This document shows positions 36,578-46,330 of a stretch of 64,000 bases of DNA, one piece after another. The DNA lies in contig JADJPB010000006.1 in NCBI GenBank assembly GCA_016713445.1, forward strand, positions 248,001 through 312,000, given 5' to 3'. The position numbers were made by a program, and so were the translations under genes. This DNA is from Bacteroidota bacterium. Its GTDB lineage: Bacteria > Bacteroidota > Bacteroidia > AKYH767-A > OLB10. The notes below the pieces were generated by a model that had not been told where the DNA came from, did not search any database, and saw only the letters and a list, made by a program, of their open reading frames with translations. How positions within the stretch are numbered: position 1 is the first letter of the stretch; each line of letters begins with the position of its first letter.

Positions 36578-38326
36578 ATGCTCTACCAATCAACCTCTTC
36601 AAATTTTGATCGATTTTTATCGGTGCTGCTTCTCGCTTTTTTCACATTTGTTAACAGCAATTCTGAAGCTCAAATTCCGACAAACGATAACTGTTCTGGC
36701 GCTACTTTTATTTACCTTGATCAAAGTGGAAATACTTGTATAAACGATGACAATTCAACAGCGACTAGCGATGGAATAGTAAATGCTTGCGACGCAGGTG
36801 CCACACCCCCGCTCCCTCCAGGAGGAAACGAAGTTTGGTATTCTTATGTAGTAACCGGAACCGTAAATACAATAACGGTTTCGCCGATTGGGCTTAATCC
36901 GGCTCAAAAAGTTTCAGTAACCGTAGTCAATGGAAATTGCGCTGGCGGTGGGACTCCGAATGTTTGTAATACGGCATTAACGAATGTGGATCCTGCCTCT
37001 GTAGCTTTTACTTCATTTGCAGGAACACAAATATGGTTTTATGTGACTTCTCTCGAAGCGAATGGAGAGTTTTTAATTTGCGTAAGCAGCACCAACGGAT
37101 TTATTAATCCAGGAATTGATTGTAACAGTGCAACAGCACTTTGTAATACGTATGATTTTAGTAGTCCGGGAAGTGCTCAGCCCGGAATTTCAGTTACGCC
37201 TTCTTGCTTTAATTCACCTCCTGTTCGACCTTTTTGGTATAAATTTAATGTGGGATATAATGGTCCTTTAGAATTTACTGCTTTTCCTACTAATATCGGA
37301 GGGTTCAGATGGGCACTTTATAATATTACCGCAGGATGCCCAGGATTTGAAGTAGCTTGCAACAGTTTTTACGACCCCTTTCAACCGTTAGGAATGTCAA
37401 GCTCTGTAATAAATTGTACAAGCAGCCCCTATTGCCCGCCTATCAATGTTGCCTCAGGCGATAAATATGCTTTGATGATTGATGATACCAGTCAAAGTGG
37501 ATCCGGTTTTGATTTTACATGGGGTTTTGGCGTTCGAATGATGCCTACTGCTGATTTTGATGTGGATAGTGTATTAGCGTGTGGATCCTTAACGGCTAAT
37601 TTTACAGACAATAGTGAATATAATTCCTCTACGATATGGTCATTTGATTTTGGTGATGGAAATCCTCCCATAAGTGGAGTAGGTGCTAATTTTAATCTGC
37701 CCAATCATTTTTATGGACCTGGAACTTATTTAGTTTCTTTAACATTGACAGAACTAACAGGATGTTCACATTCTTTCAGTCGACAAATTGTCGTTAAGCC
37801 GAAACCGTTAGTAACCTTTACAACCAGTGACGATAGTTTATGTTTTGATGGTACCAATGCGGTCACTGCAGATTTCACAGCTAACTCTTCGGATCCGAAT
37901 ATTTTTTACGATTGGGTTTTCCCGAATAACTCAGGTTCATTTGTGACCGGATTCGGTCAAGCCACAGCGTATTGGAACACGGCAGGAAATATTATTGTTG
38001 GTTTACAAATTACAGAAAATGGATGCGCATCGGACACTACAAAAGATACCATTCATATTTTTAACTTACCGACTGCTAATTTCTCAATGCCAGATACAGC
38101 ATGTACGGGCACAGATGTTACCGTAAATTATACGGGCTCAGCAGCCAGTACTGCAACTTATGCCTGGACCTACGGCGGTGGAACCGTGAGCAATTCCACC
38201 AATCAGCAATTTGATATCAACTGGAATGCAGTGGGGACTTACTATTTAAATTTAGCAATTGTTGAAAATGGTTGTTTAGGTTTTCCATATGATGATTCCA
38301 TAAAGGTTTTCAAACACCAACCATAG
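36578..38326 (+). CDS. Large PKD-repeat T9SS protein, N-terminal part (frameshifted)
   Basis: 582 codons: a signal region (VLLLAFFTFVNSNSEAQ), then two cysteine-rich N-terminal domains (about 30-190 and 195-325, IWFYV and KYALMIDD), and PKD domains from about residue 330 (STIWSFDFGDGNPP, CADTTKDT-like IVIVLQITENGC). The frame ends after KVFKHQP. Adding one base in AAA 38312-38314 gives KVFKTPTIAINISSPVC and continues in the next frame. The repaired gene runs to 40107, about 1,177 residues. Confidence 0.82.
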   Translation: MLYQSTSSNFDRFLSVLLLAFFTFVNSNSEAQIPTNDNCSGATFIYLDQSGNTCINDDNSTATSDGIVNACDAGATPPLPPGGNEVWYSYVVTGTVNTITVSPIGLNPAQKVSVTVVNGNCAGGGTPNVCNTALTNVDPASVAFTSFAGTQIWFYVTSLEANGEFLICVSSTNGFINPGIDCNSATALCNTYDFSSPGSAQPGISVTPSCFNSPPVRPFWYKFNVGYNGPLEFTAFPTNIGGFRWALYNITAGCPGFEVACNSFYDPFQPLGMSSSVINCTSSPYCPPINVASGDKYALMIDDTSQSGSGFDFTWGFGVRMMPTADFDVDSVLACGSLTANFTDNSEYNSSTIWSFDFGDGNPPISGVGANFNLPNHFYGPGTYLVSLTLTELTGCSHSFSRQIVVKPKPLVTFTTSDDSLCFDGTNAVTADFTANSSDPNIFYDWVFPNNSGSFVTGFGQATAYWNTAGNIIVGLQITENGCASDTTKDTIHIFNLPTANFSMPDTACTGTDVTVNYTGSAASTATYAWTYGGGTVSNSTNQQFDINWNAVGTYYLNLAIVENGCLGFPYDDSIKVFKHQP

Positions 38327-38439
38327 CTATCAATATTAGTTCGCCGGTTTGTCAGGGCGAGACAATTACGTTTTCACCTTTAGCTACTGGTGCTCCAGTT
38401 GGATCTGTTTATACATGGAATTACGGTGCAGCAACATTT

Positions 38440-40107
38440 GTGAGTGGTTCTCCTGCAGATGGAAGTACGGGCACTTTTACATGGAATACTGCAGGAAATA
38501 CATTCATGAAAGCGGAAGCTACATCTTTGGAAGGATGCAAATCGAATATTGATTCTGTTCCTCTTGTTGTTCGCGCTAAACCTATTGCCAACTTTACAGT
38601 GAGCGACACAACGGTTTGTGGAAGTGATTCAACCATCATCACCTACAATGGACTTATGCCTGTATCTGGAAATAATTTTACATGGCAGTTAGGCGGTACG
38701 GTATTAAATCCCGGGACAAATGCATGGGGGCCATTTCATGTATCTTATCCTGCTAACGGCGTATATCCATTAACGTTAGTTGCTAATGACAATGTTTGTA
38801 ATTCAGATACCATTCGCGATACCATCATTGTTGGAAGCTACCCTCTATCCAATGCAGGAAATGATTTAACAACATGCTCTAATCAACCCATTGCTATTGG
38901 AACCACAAATACTGCAGGTTATTCTTACAGCTGGACAAACCCATCTTATTTAAGTTCAAGCACTGTATCTAATCCACAAGCAACCGTTCCCGTCGTTGGG
39001 ACTGCAGATACTACTGTACGTTTTATTGTGACAACAACTCTCGCGTATTGTGATAGAAAAGACACAATGATACTTACCGTAAATTCTGTACAGCGAGCAT
39101 TCTTCATTCCACCCAATCCTCAATGTGAAACAAACAATGCTTTTGATTTTAGTCCTTTATTCGGAGTTGTTCCCGGTGCAACATTGACTTGGATTATCGG
39201 AACTGATACCATCGTATCACCAACTATTCAAGACTACAATTTCACTTCTTCGGGACCCAAGTCCATCATTTTGCAAACGCAAACTCCTGGATGTCTTCCA
39301 GATCAATACATAGCCAATGTAATTGTGAAACCCAATCCTGTTGTGAACTTCAGTGTAAACCAAAATACGGGTTGTGCTCCTTTAGATGTAATCTTCCAAA
39401 ATTTGAGTCCAGCCATTCCAAGTCCAACTTACTTGTGGAATTTTGGCGATGGTGTAGTTTCATTTATAAATAACCCAACACATACCTATCCTAATCAAGG
39501 TGTGTATACACCTACACTCACTTTAACAAGTGCAGATACGTGTAGTACAACTGATACATTAGCTGGAGGCATCTCGACCTTTCCAATTCCAGTAGCATTA
39601 TTCACTGCAAATCCTTTAGTGGCAAATGAATTAAATCCAGTCTTTAATTTCGAATCGGCATTTGCTAATAACGGATGCTATTACGATTTTGGAGATGGAA
39701 CGGGTGATAGTAGTTGTAGTGCTACGCATGAATATGAAAATGTGGGAACTTATATGGTCACACTTTACACATTCAATGCGGGTGGTTGTCGAGATACATT
39801 CCAATTAGAAGTAATTGTAACACCCAATTACTCTTTATATATTCCCAATGCTTTTACACCAAACAACGATCAAATTAATGATCGCTTATCCATTTATTCT
39901 GAAGGAGTGGATGAATTTAATATCAAAGTATTTAATCGTCGCGGACAGATTGTTTACGAAAGCAGTGACCCATATGAAAGCTGGAACGGTAAATTTTTAA
40001 ATGATGGCGAAGAGTGTATGTCGGGCGTGTATGTTTACGAAGCTTTAATTAAAGATTTCAATCGCAAGAAACATAATTTGAAAGGACAGATTTATTTGCT
40101 GAAGTAA
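38440..40107 (+). CDS. Large PKD-repeat T9SS protein, C-terminal part with gliding-type sorting domain
   Basis: 555 codons; the real frame is already open from about 38313, so its ATG is not the gene start. It contains more PKD domains (YLWNFGDGVVSFINNPTHTYPNQG, CYYDFGDGTGDS...HEYENVGTYMVTLYTFN) and the gliding-motility-associated C-terminal domain (LYIPNAFTPNNDQINDRLSIY ... NRRGQIVYESSDPYESWNGKF ... GVYVYEALI). That type B sorting domain sends the protein through T9SS to the cell surface. Likely a large surface adhesin-like protein; ligand unknown. Confidence 0.85.
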   Translation: MSGSPADGSTGTFTWNTAGNTFMKAEATSLEGCKSNIDSVPLVVRAKPIANFTVSDTTVCGSDSTIITYNGLMPVSGNNFTWQLGGTVLNPGTNAWGPFHVSYPANGVYPLTLVANDNVCNSDTIRDTIIVGSYPLSNAGNDLTTCSNQPIAIGTTNTAGYSYSWTNPSYLSSSTVSNPQATVPVVGTADTTVRFIVTTTLAYCDRKDTMILTVNSVQRAFFIPPNPQCETNNAFDFSPLFGVVPGATLTWIIGTDTIVSPTIQDYNFTSSGPKSIILQTQTPGCLPDQYIANVIVKPNPVVNFSVNQNTGCAPLDVIFQNLSPAIPSPTYLWNFGDGVVSFINNPTHTYPNQGVYTPTLTLTSADTCSTTDTLAGGISTFPIPVALFTANPLVANELNPVFNFESAFANNGCYYDFGDGTGDSSCSATHEYENVGTYMVTLYTFNAGGCRDTFQLEVIVTPNYSLYIPNAFTPNNDQINDRLSIYSEGVDEFNIKVFNRRGQIVYESSDPYESWNGKFLNDGEECMSGVYVYEALIKDFNRKKHNLKGQIYLLK

Positions 40108-40270
40108 TTTTTTTACGTACCAGCTTATCAGTACAAATGAGTCTTTCGTTCGCTATTATAAGGCTGCTGGCTGCTAGCTTCAAGCTTCGAGGTGCTTTTC
40201 TACAGTCTAACTACAACTATATATTTAGTGTAGATTGTATATAGAAAATGCAGGTTTCAATCCACAAAAA

Positions 40271-40316
40271 AAATCTAGCATTTAGTTACGAAGCTTCGCT
40301 ACTAAATGCTAGATTT
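40271..40316 (-). terminator. Strong terminator of the lipoprotein gene at 40340
   Basis: A 16-bp perfect stem AAATCTAGCATTTAGT (40271-40286) / ACTAAATGCTAGATTT (40301-40316) around TACGAAGCTTCGCT, itself palindromic. The minus-strand T-run (complement of AAAAAAA at 40266-40272) follows directly, so it ends the minus-strand gene; it may also work for the plus-strand gene ending at 40107. Confidence 0.85.
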
Positions 40317-40339
40317 ATTAATCTCGTCGAACGAAAAAC

Positions 40340-41200
40340 CTATTTCAATTGAATCGTGAAGGTATAACCATTAATGGTTACTTTCGCTAATGCATCTCGC
40401 AAACCATTCACATAACCATAATCGATTGTGCGTGCATATTTTCCTGAGGGTGTAAACACTAAGATACCATCAGTTAAATGTTTAAATCCGATTTCCTTTT
40501 TCAAAGGAGTAGTGGTTGACATGGTATAACTTGATCCAGTACGTGTTGTTCCGCTTGCTGTTCCGCTGATGTGATAAACATCATCTAGCCAAGACGGCGT
40601 TGCTTCACCTGCTGACCAAACTCGAGTTCGTGTTGAATTATAAGTACTCGTACCACCACCGCCAAAATATTGTGGATCCCAAATAATGGAACCATTGATT
40701 GCAACTGTAAAACTTAAATTACCAGCGGTGTTTCTTCCATTATTGGTCACCGTTTTTGAACCCAATAATTGATTGTAATTCACAAAATAGTTGTCGAATG
40801 AAATGGTATGGGAGGAACCTGAGTCGCGGTAATGATTCACCCAACTCACTATGATTTTACCCCTACGGTAATTACCATCATTACATAAACAATCTGTAGT
40901 ACCAAAATCAATAGTAAATGATTTTGGCAATGAAAGCGAATCGAAAGTAATAGTTGCACAACTTGTCATCACCTTTTCTGCTCCACCTCCATTCATCATG
41001 CGATACGATTCTAAAGATCCATCATAACCTTCATCTGCGATGCTCGCAACATCACCAAATGCAGCATCGGCCATTGCATATTCAACGGCCGTAGTACCAT
41101 CACGGTCTTCCTCTTCTTTGTCTTTTTTACATCCTACATAAACTAGTAAAGTAGCAAATACTGCCACAAATCCAAACTTCATTTTATTTTTCATTTTCAA
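40340..41200 (-). CDS. Lipoprotein of unknown function
   Basis: 286 residues; lipobox ATLLVYVGCKK, then an acidic linker (DKEEEDRDG). The body is beta-rich with CATITFDSLSLPKSFTIDFGTTDCLCNDGNYRRGKIIVSW and a GGGG hinge. I recognise no family with certainty. It is transcribed alone, with a terminator after it and a 302-base intergenic region before it. Confidence 0.65.
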   Translation of the reverse strand: MKMKNKMKFGFVAVFATLLVYVGCKKDKEEEDRDGTTAVEYAMADAAFGDVASIADEGYDGSLESYRMMNGGGAEKVMTSCATITFDSLSLPKSFTIDFGTTDCLCNDGNYRRGKIIVSWVNHYRDSGSSHTISFDNYFVNYNQLLGSKTVTNNGRNTAGNLSFTVAINGSIIWDPQYFGGGGTSTYNSTRTRVWSAGEATPSWLDDVYHISGTASGTTRTGSSYTMSTTTPLKKEIGFKHLTDGILVFTPSGKYARTIDYGYVNGLRDALAKVTINGYTFTIQLK

Positions 41201-41502
41201 ATTATTTTTTTGTTTTCAGGTTCTAGGATGGCGCAATTTACAAAAGGTTTAAAAGAGTAATCACTTAAATCAATAAATTACTTACAATCTTAAGTACCCA
41301 TTCTAAAAATTCATCAAATAAACAACGCGTTACTAAAAGTTAAAATTGCATTAAATATGATTTATGTATGAATTAATAGTGAGAACTAATTCAATATAGC
41401 CTGTTAATAATTTGATGGGATGAGATACGATTAAAAGGCCCGAAGGCGTTCCTTAGATGTAATTTTGATAAAATACGTTCATAGGAAAGAAAGAACCAAA
41501 AG
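41201..41502. promoter_or_regulatory. Divergent intergenic region with a -7 box for the TPR gene
   Basis: 302 bases between the lipoprotein (minus) and TPR (plus) genes. The plus-strand -7 box is TAATTTTG at 41460-41467, 36 bases before the ATG. AT-rich sequence surrounds it. I see no RNA gene or repeat. Confidence 0.4.
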
Positions 41503-43524
41503 ATGCGCAAACTACTGATAATCTGCTGTTTACTTTTATCATACAGCTCTAAAGCTCAACTCACAGAAATATTTGTTGAGGAGGATCAAGTCTATAAGAG
41601 TGCTTGGGAATTGTTCATCAAGGAGAAGTACTCTGCAGCGAAGGATGAATTTAGCCAATATTTAAAGGAGAAGAAGGGCACATCTCACAATAGAATTAAC
41701 GCTTCATACTATGTTGCCGTTTGCGCTTATGAATTGTTTCAACCCGATGCGGAAATTCTCTTATCAAACTTCACCACGAATTATTCGGAAAGCACAAAAG
41801 CGCCTCGTGCATGGTTTTACTTAGGTAGACACTTTTATCGCACCAAAAAATACACGAAAGCATTGCCTGCATTTGAGCAAGCCGATATTTATTATTTAAG
41901 TGGAGATGAAGTACCAGAATACTATTTCAAAATCGGCTATTGTTATTTTAACAAGAATGATAATGACCAAGCTGCTCGAAAGTTTTTGGAAATTGTTAAT
42001 GTGAAATCGAAATACCAAACGGCCGCTCAATATTACTACGGACATATTGCTTACTCGAATAACAATTATAAAACTGCTTTAGAATATTTTTCAAAGTTGG
42101 ATTCTTCAGCCACCTTTGGTCCATTAGTGCCCTACTACATTACACAAATGTATTTTGATCAAGGAAAATACTCGGATGTTATTACCTATGCTGTACCAGT
42201 TCTAGAAACGAAGAGTCCGCAGAACAATGTAGAGATTATGCGAATCGTTGCTGAATCGTACTACCGAAAAGGTGACTATAAAAATGCAATGGTGTACATC
42301 AATGCCTACAGCCAAGCCACACCAACATTAAGCAGAGACGATCGTTACACCTTGGCATTTTGCCAATTTAAATCGGATGATTTTGCAGGAGCGATTACAA
42401 ACTTCGAAAAAGTGACAGGCATGAAAGACTCGCTTGAACAAAATGCATGGTATCATTTAGGAGCTTGTTATCTTAAAACAAATAATAAAACAGCTGCCAG
42501 AAATGCTTTTCAATTCGCTTCACAACTCAACCACAATAAAAACATCCAAGAAACTTCATTGTTCAATTATGCGAAGTTGTCGTATGAATTAAATTTACCT
42601 GGCGGATTAAACGCATTCAAAGATTTTATTGAGAAATACCCCAACTCATCCTACGGGGACGAAGCAAACGAATTACTTGCCGAACTTTACTTAAGTACTC
42701 GAAATTATAAGGATGCACTTACTGCACTCGACAATATCAAAACAAAGAGCACTAGGACGAAAGGTGCTTACCAAAAAGTGGCCTACTTCCGTGGCCTCGA
42801 ACTTTATAACGATGGCGAGAATGACAAAGCGATTGGACATTTTGAAAAAGCCATTATCAATGATATAGATCCAGATATTAAAGCCAAAGCAATTTATTGG
42901 AAAGCAGAAATTCTTTTTAAGCAAGAAAAATATGAACTAGCCATTAAGCAATATCGCTCCTATGTTTTTAATCCGGGCTCGGTGAATACAAGCATGTACA
43001 ATATTGCAAATTATAATTTAGGATACTGCTTCTTCAAAACAAACAACTATATCGAATCACAAACTTGGTTCAGAAAGTATTTAGCAAAAAGAAATCCTAG
43101 CGAAAATGATATTTACAATGATGCATTAATTCGAACTGGAGATTGTTTTTACGGAATGCGCGATTTCGACAATTCATTAAATTATTACAACGATGCTATT
43201 TCTGCTAAAGCTAGTTCATCCGATTATGCACTCTATCAAAAGGGAGTGATCCAAGGCTTGCAAGGAAACATGGACGCAAAAGCTCAAACGCTTACTAATC
43301 TTATGAGCAGTTATCCGCGTTCAAAATATCGTGCCGATGCGATCTATGAAAGAGGAAAGGCGTATATGTCGAAGGGAGATGGAGCGCAAGCACAAACGAA
43401 TTTTAGTCAACTGCTCAAAGAATTTCCAGGAAGTCAGTATGGAAAGAAAGCACAACTAAACATCGGATTAATATACTATAACGACAAACAAGACGAAAAA
43501 GCAATTGAGCAACTCAAAAAGTAA
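41503..43524 (+). CDS. Envelope TPR protein, N-terminal part (frameshifted)
   Basis: 673 codons. Signal peptide (LLIICCLLLSYSSKAQ) and a long run of TPR units, e.g. AWFYLGRHFYRTKKYTKALPAFEQADIYY, SNNNYKTALEYFSKL, YRKGDYKNAMVYINAYSQA, GENDKAIGHFEKAII. It ends at QLKK. One more base in A5 43516-43520 gives QLKKVISTYPGTPEATEALTSVKNIYVED, which runs into the next frame; the intact protein is about 1,020 residues. It is followed by an outer-membrane barrel gene; the pair is common in Bacteroidota. Confidence 0.83.
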   Translation: MRKLLIICCLLLSYSSKAQLTEIFVEEDQVYKSAWELFIKEKYSAAKDEFSQYLKEKKGTSHNRINASYYVAVCAYELFQPDAEILLSNFTTNYSESTKAPRAWFYLGRHFYRTKKYTKALPAFEQADIYYLSGDEVPEYYFKIGYCYFNKNDNDQAARKFLEIVNVKSKYQTAAQYYYGHIAYSNNNYKTALEYFSKLDSSATFGPLVPYYITQMYFDQGKYSDVITYAVPVLETKSPQNNVEIMRIVAESYYRKGDYKNAMVYINAYSQATPTLSRDDRYTLAFCQFKSDDFAGAITNFEKVTGMKDSLEQNAWYHLGACYLKTNNKTAARNAFQFASQLNHNKNIQETSLFNYAKLSYELNLPGGLNAFKDFIEKYPNSSYGDEANELLAELYLSTRNYKDALTALDNIKTKSTRTKGAYQKVAYFRGLELYNDGENDKAIGHFEKAIINDIDPDIKAKAIYWKAEILFKQEKYELAIKQYRSYVFNPGSVNTSMYNIANYNLGYCFFKTNNYIESQTWFRKYLAKRNPSENDIYNDALIRTGDCFYGMRDFDNSLNYYNDAISAKASSSDYALYQKGVIQGLQGNMDAKAQTLTNLMSSYPRSKYRADAIYERGKAYMSKGDGAQAQTNFSQLLKEFPGSQYGKKAQLNIGLIYYNDKQDEKAIEQLKK

Positions 43525-43562
43525 TTTCAACTTATCCTGGAACACCAGAAGCCACCGAAGCT

Positions 43563-44564
43563 TTGACAAGCGTAAAAAATATTTATGTAGAAGATGGGAA
43601 AGCAGAAGAATACTTTGCTTTTGTAAAAAACATTCCGAATGCAAGCGTAAGTATTGGTGCTCAAGATTCCATCACCTATCAAGTAGCGGAGCAGCGTTAT
43701 TTAAAAAGCAATTTTGAAGATGCTGCTAAGGATTTTAATAAATACCTTACGCAATTCCCCGATGGAGCTTATCGCTTAAATGCTACTTTCTATTTAGCAG
43801 AATGTAATTACAGAAATAAAAACTTCGCAGCAGCATTAACTGGCTATGAAACCATCATTGGAGAACCAAAGAATATTTACTCTGAAAAATCATTGTTAAA
43901 AGCAGGTAATATCAATTTCAATAACAAGGAGTACTTGAAGGCGATTCAACAATATTCAGAATTAGAGCGAAATGCTGAAATGCGCGACAATATTCTTAAT
44001 GCACAAACTGGAATTATGCGCGCAAGCTACTTAACTGCTAATTTCAATCAGGCCATTGAATATGCGAAGAAGTTAATTGAAGGAGAAAAAGTTTCCAATG
44101 AAATAATTGCAGAATCACATTTAATTTATGGCAGAAGTGCTATGAAATTGGAAGATTATGCAGCTGCTAAAAAGGAATTTACAGCTATCTCTAAACAATC
44201 AAGTGATGCTGGGGCTGAAGCGAAATATTCATTAGCGCTTATTGATTACAAAATGGGTAACTTCAAAACATCCCAAGCGAAATGCTATGATGTAGCGAAC
44301 CAAGTTCCTTCTTACGACTATTGGATTGCAAAAAGCTTTATCCTACTTGCCGATAATCACGTTGCATTAAAAGATATATTTGAAGCAAAGGCAACTTTGC
44401 AAAGCTTGCTTGATAATTATGAAAAAGATCCGTCGGACCCGGAAGATATCAAAGCTATCGCTCAGGAGAAATTAGATGATCTCATTTTAACAGAAATGAA
44501 TGAGTACAAAGAACCAACCCCGGTACCCGATACAGAAACTGATTTGAACAAAGAAAAGAACTAG
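43563..44564 (+). CDS. Envelope TPR protein, C-terminal part (after frameshift)
   Basis: 333 codons with further TPR units (YLKSNFEDAAKDFNKYLTQFPDG, YRNKNFAAALTGYETII, NKEYLKAIQQYSELE, FEAKATLQSLLDNYEKDPSD). The frame is open upstream from about 43520. It ends with a proline-acidic tail; its stop overlaps the GTG of the following barrel frame, but I prefer the ATG at 44579 as the start of that gene. Confidence 0.82.
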   Translation: MTSVKNIYVEDGKAEEYFAFVKNIPNASVSIGAQDSITYQVAEQRYLKSNFEDAAKDFNKYLTQFPDGAYRLNATFYLAECNYRNKNFAAALTGYETIIGEPKNIYSEKSLLKAGNINFNNKEYLKAIQQYSELERNAEMRDNILNAQTGIMRASYLTANFNQAIEYAKKLIEGEKVSNEIIAESHLIYGRSAMKLEDYAAAKKEFTAISKQSSDAGAEAKYSLALIDYKMGNFKTSQAKCYDVANQVPSYDYWIAKSFILLADNHVALKDIFEAKATLQSLLDNYEKDPSDPEDIKAIAQEKLDDLILTEMNEYKEPTPVPDTETDLNKEKN

Positions 44565-44578
44565 TGCTAAAAGACAAA

Positions 44579-46285
44579 ATGAAGATGAATACTCGCCACT
44601 ATTTAATCCTGATCGCACTGTGTCCAACTTTGTCCTTCGCACAAACGGGCGCAGGAAAAACAGGAAACCTCGGCAATGAAGATATTAATGTCATCAAAGA
44701 ATACCAACCAGTATTGAATGATGCTTTCAAAATTAACATCAACCCCGACAGCGACACCACTACAATTCGAAAAGCAAACACTCCAGAATATAAAGTGAGT
44801 GCACAGCCCATCATTTCAAATTACAATACTTCTCCCATCAAACCCGTAAGAATAAAAGACGATGCAATAAAAAAATTGTATCATGGGTTTGTGAAAGCGG
44901 GATACGGCTTAGAGAACATGCCACTGCTGGATATTTCATTCAACAGTTTACGCTCGAAAAATTTTGATGCCGGTGTGCGTTTCAAGCATCTTTCCACCAG
45001 CGGAAAAATAAAAGAGTATGGCTTCCCTGGAAACAGCAACAACCTATTTAATGTTTTTGGAACGCGTTATTTCGAAAAGTTTAAGTTAGGCGCCAACCTT
45101 GCTTACAATAGAGATGTTGTACATTTTTATGGATACAATTCTCCGCCTGAATTATTCTCTAAATCGGAGACTAAACATAGTATGAGTGACTTTGATGGAA
45201 ATGTAAATCTGGCGTCCATCAATCCCGATAAAGACAGTTGGACCTATCAAGCATCAGTAGGATTTTACAATTTCGAAGACAATCGCAGCAGCACTGAGAA
45301 CAATGCTAAAGTAGAATTAGGAATTGGAAAATTATTAACCAATGCAAAATTCAATTTGCAAATTTCAGGTGAGTTTGGAAAAATTAAACAAGCATTGTAC
45401 TCAATCAACCGAAGTATTATTCGCTTCCAACCTCGTTTCATTATCAATGAGAATTTGTATTCCATTGAAGTAGGTGGAAACGTTGCCATTGAATCAAGAA
45501 ATAATCCAAGTGGAATCACACCTTACTCGAAACCAATAAAAGACAACAACTATCACTTATACCCATATCTCAGCACAAGCTACCAAGTGATTGATGATGC
45601 CGTGAAAATTTTCGCTACGCTAAGTGGTGATCTACAACGCAACGATTTAAGAAGTTTTAGCAGGGAAAATCCATTCTTTGGAAGAAATGTGATGCTCAAT
45701 AACACCAACGAAAAATTAGGAATTAAAGCAGGAACCTCCATCAAACTTGAACACGATTTAATGTTTGTAGGTTCGGCGAAATGGTCGCGAATTAAAGACC
45801 AACCATTTTATTATGCCAACTTCGAAATACCTTCCACTTTCGCTGTGGTGTATGATAAAGCAACCTTATTAAATTTCAGAGCTTCGTTAGAGTACAAAAA
45901 TGCGGAGAAAATGAGTTTCGCATTCAGCGCTGATTACAACAAATACAAAACGGATCAGTTGAATGAACAATTGTATATTCCAGCGTTACGAGTTGGTATC
46001 AGTGGACATTATGCTATTGCCGAAAAAATTTATTTAAAAGCAGATGTATTTTACAATAGTGACGTAACAGGCAATACATACACATCCGATAGTACGCAGG
46101 TGTATTCGCAATTCGTGAATATAAAAGGGTGGCTGGATGCGAATATTGGAATTGATTATCGATACAGCAAAGTGCTTTCCGCATTTGTATCGTTGAATAA
46201 CATCGGTTTCTCTCGTTATTTCAGATGGTACGAATATCCAAGCTATCGATTCCTAGGAATGGCTGGAGTTACTTATTCGTTTTAG
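44579..46285 (+). CDS. Outer-membrane beta-barrel protein (TonB-receptor-like) paired with a TPR protein
   Basis: 568 residues from the ATG at 44579 (the open frame from GTG 44564 overlaps the TPR stop). Signal peptide (LILIALCPTLSFAQ) and an N-terminal periplasmic stretch (NEDINVIKEYQPVLNDAFKININPDS) precede about 450 residues of alternating strands ending in RFLGMAGVTYSF, the aromatic end of a barrel. No full plug domain is seen. It follows the TPR protein gene by 14 bases; the two probably act together in the outer membrane. Substrate unknown. Confidence 0.75.
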   Translation: MKMNTRHYLILIALCPTLSFAQTGAGKTGNLGNEDINVIKEYQPVLNDAFKININPDSDTTTIRKANTPEYKVSAQPIISNYNTSPIKPVRIKDDAIKKLYHGFVKAGYGLENMPLLDISFNSLRSKNFDAGVRFKHLSTSGKIKEYGFPGNSNNLFNVFGTRYFEKFKLGANLAYNRDVVHFYGYNSPPELFSKSETKHSMSDFDGNVNLASINPDKDSWTYQASVGFYNFEDNRSSTENNAKVELGIGKLLTNAKFNLQISGEFGKIKQALYSINRSIIRFQPRFIINENLYSIEVGGNVAIESRNNPSGITPYSKPIKDNNYHLYPYLSTSYQVIDDAVKIFATLSGDLQRNDLRSFSRENPFFGRNVMLNNTNEKLGIKAGTSIKLEHDLMFVGSAKWSRIKDQPFYYANFEIPSTFAVVYDKATLLNFRASLEYKNAEKMSFAFSADYNKYKTDQLNEQLYIPALRVGISGHYAIAEKIYLKADVFYNSDVTGNTYTSDSTQVYSQFVNIKGWLDANIGIDYRYSKVLSAFVSLNNIGFSRYFRWYEYPSYRFLGMAGVTYSF

Positions 46286-46330
46286 TACTTTTAGTAACTT
46301 AGTGTTCAACCTTTGATTAGTGATTTTTTC

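Noticed and set aside
43516..43520. Programmed frameshift in the TPR gene
   Set aside because: The site has no slippery heptamer with downstream structure that I can see, and the same kind of one-base change occurs in unrelated genes, so sequencing error is simpler.
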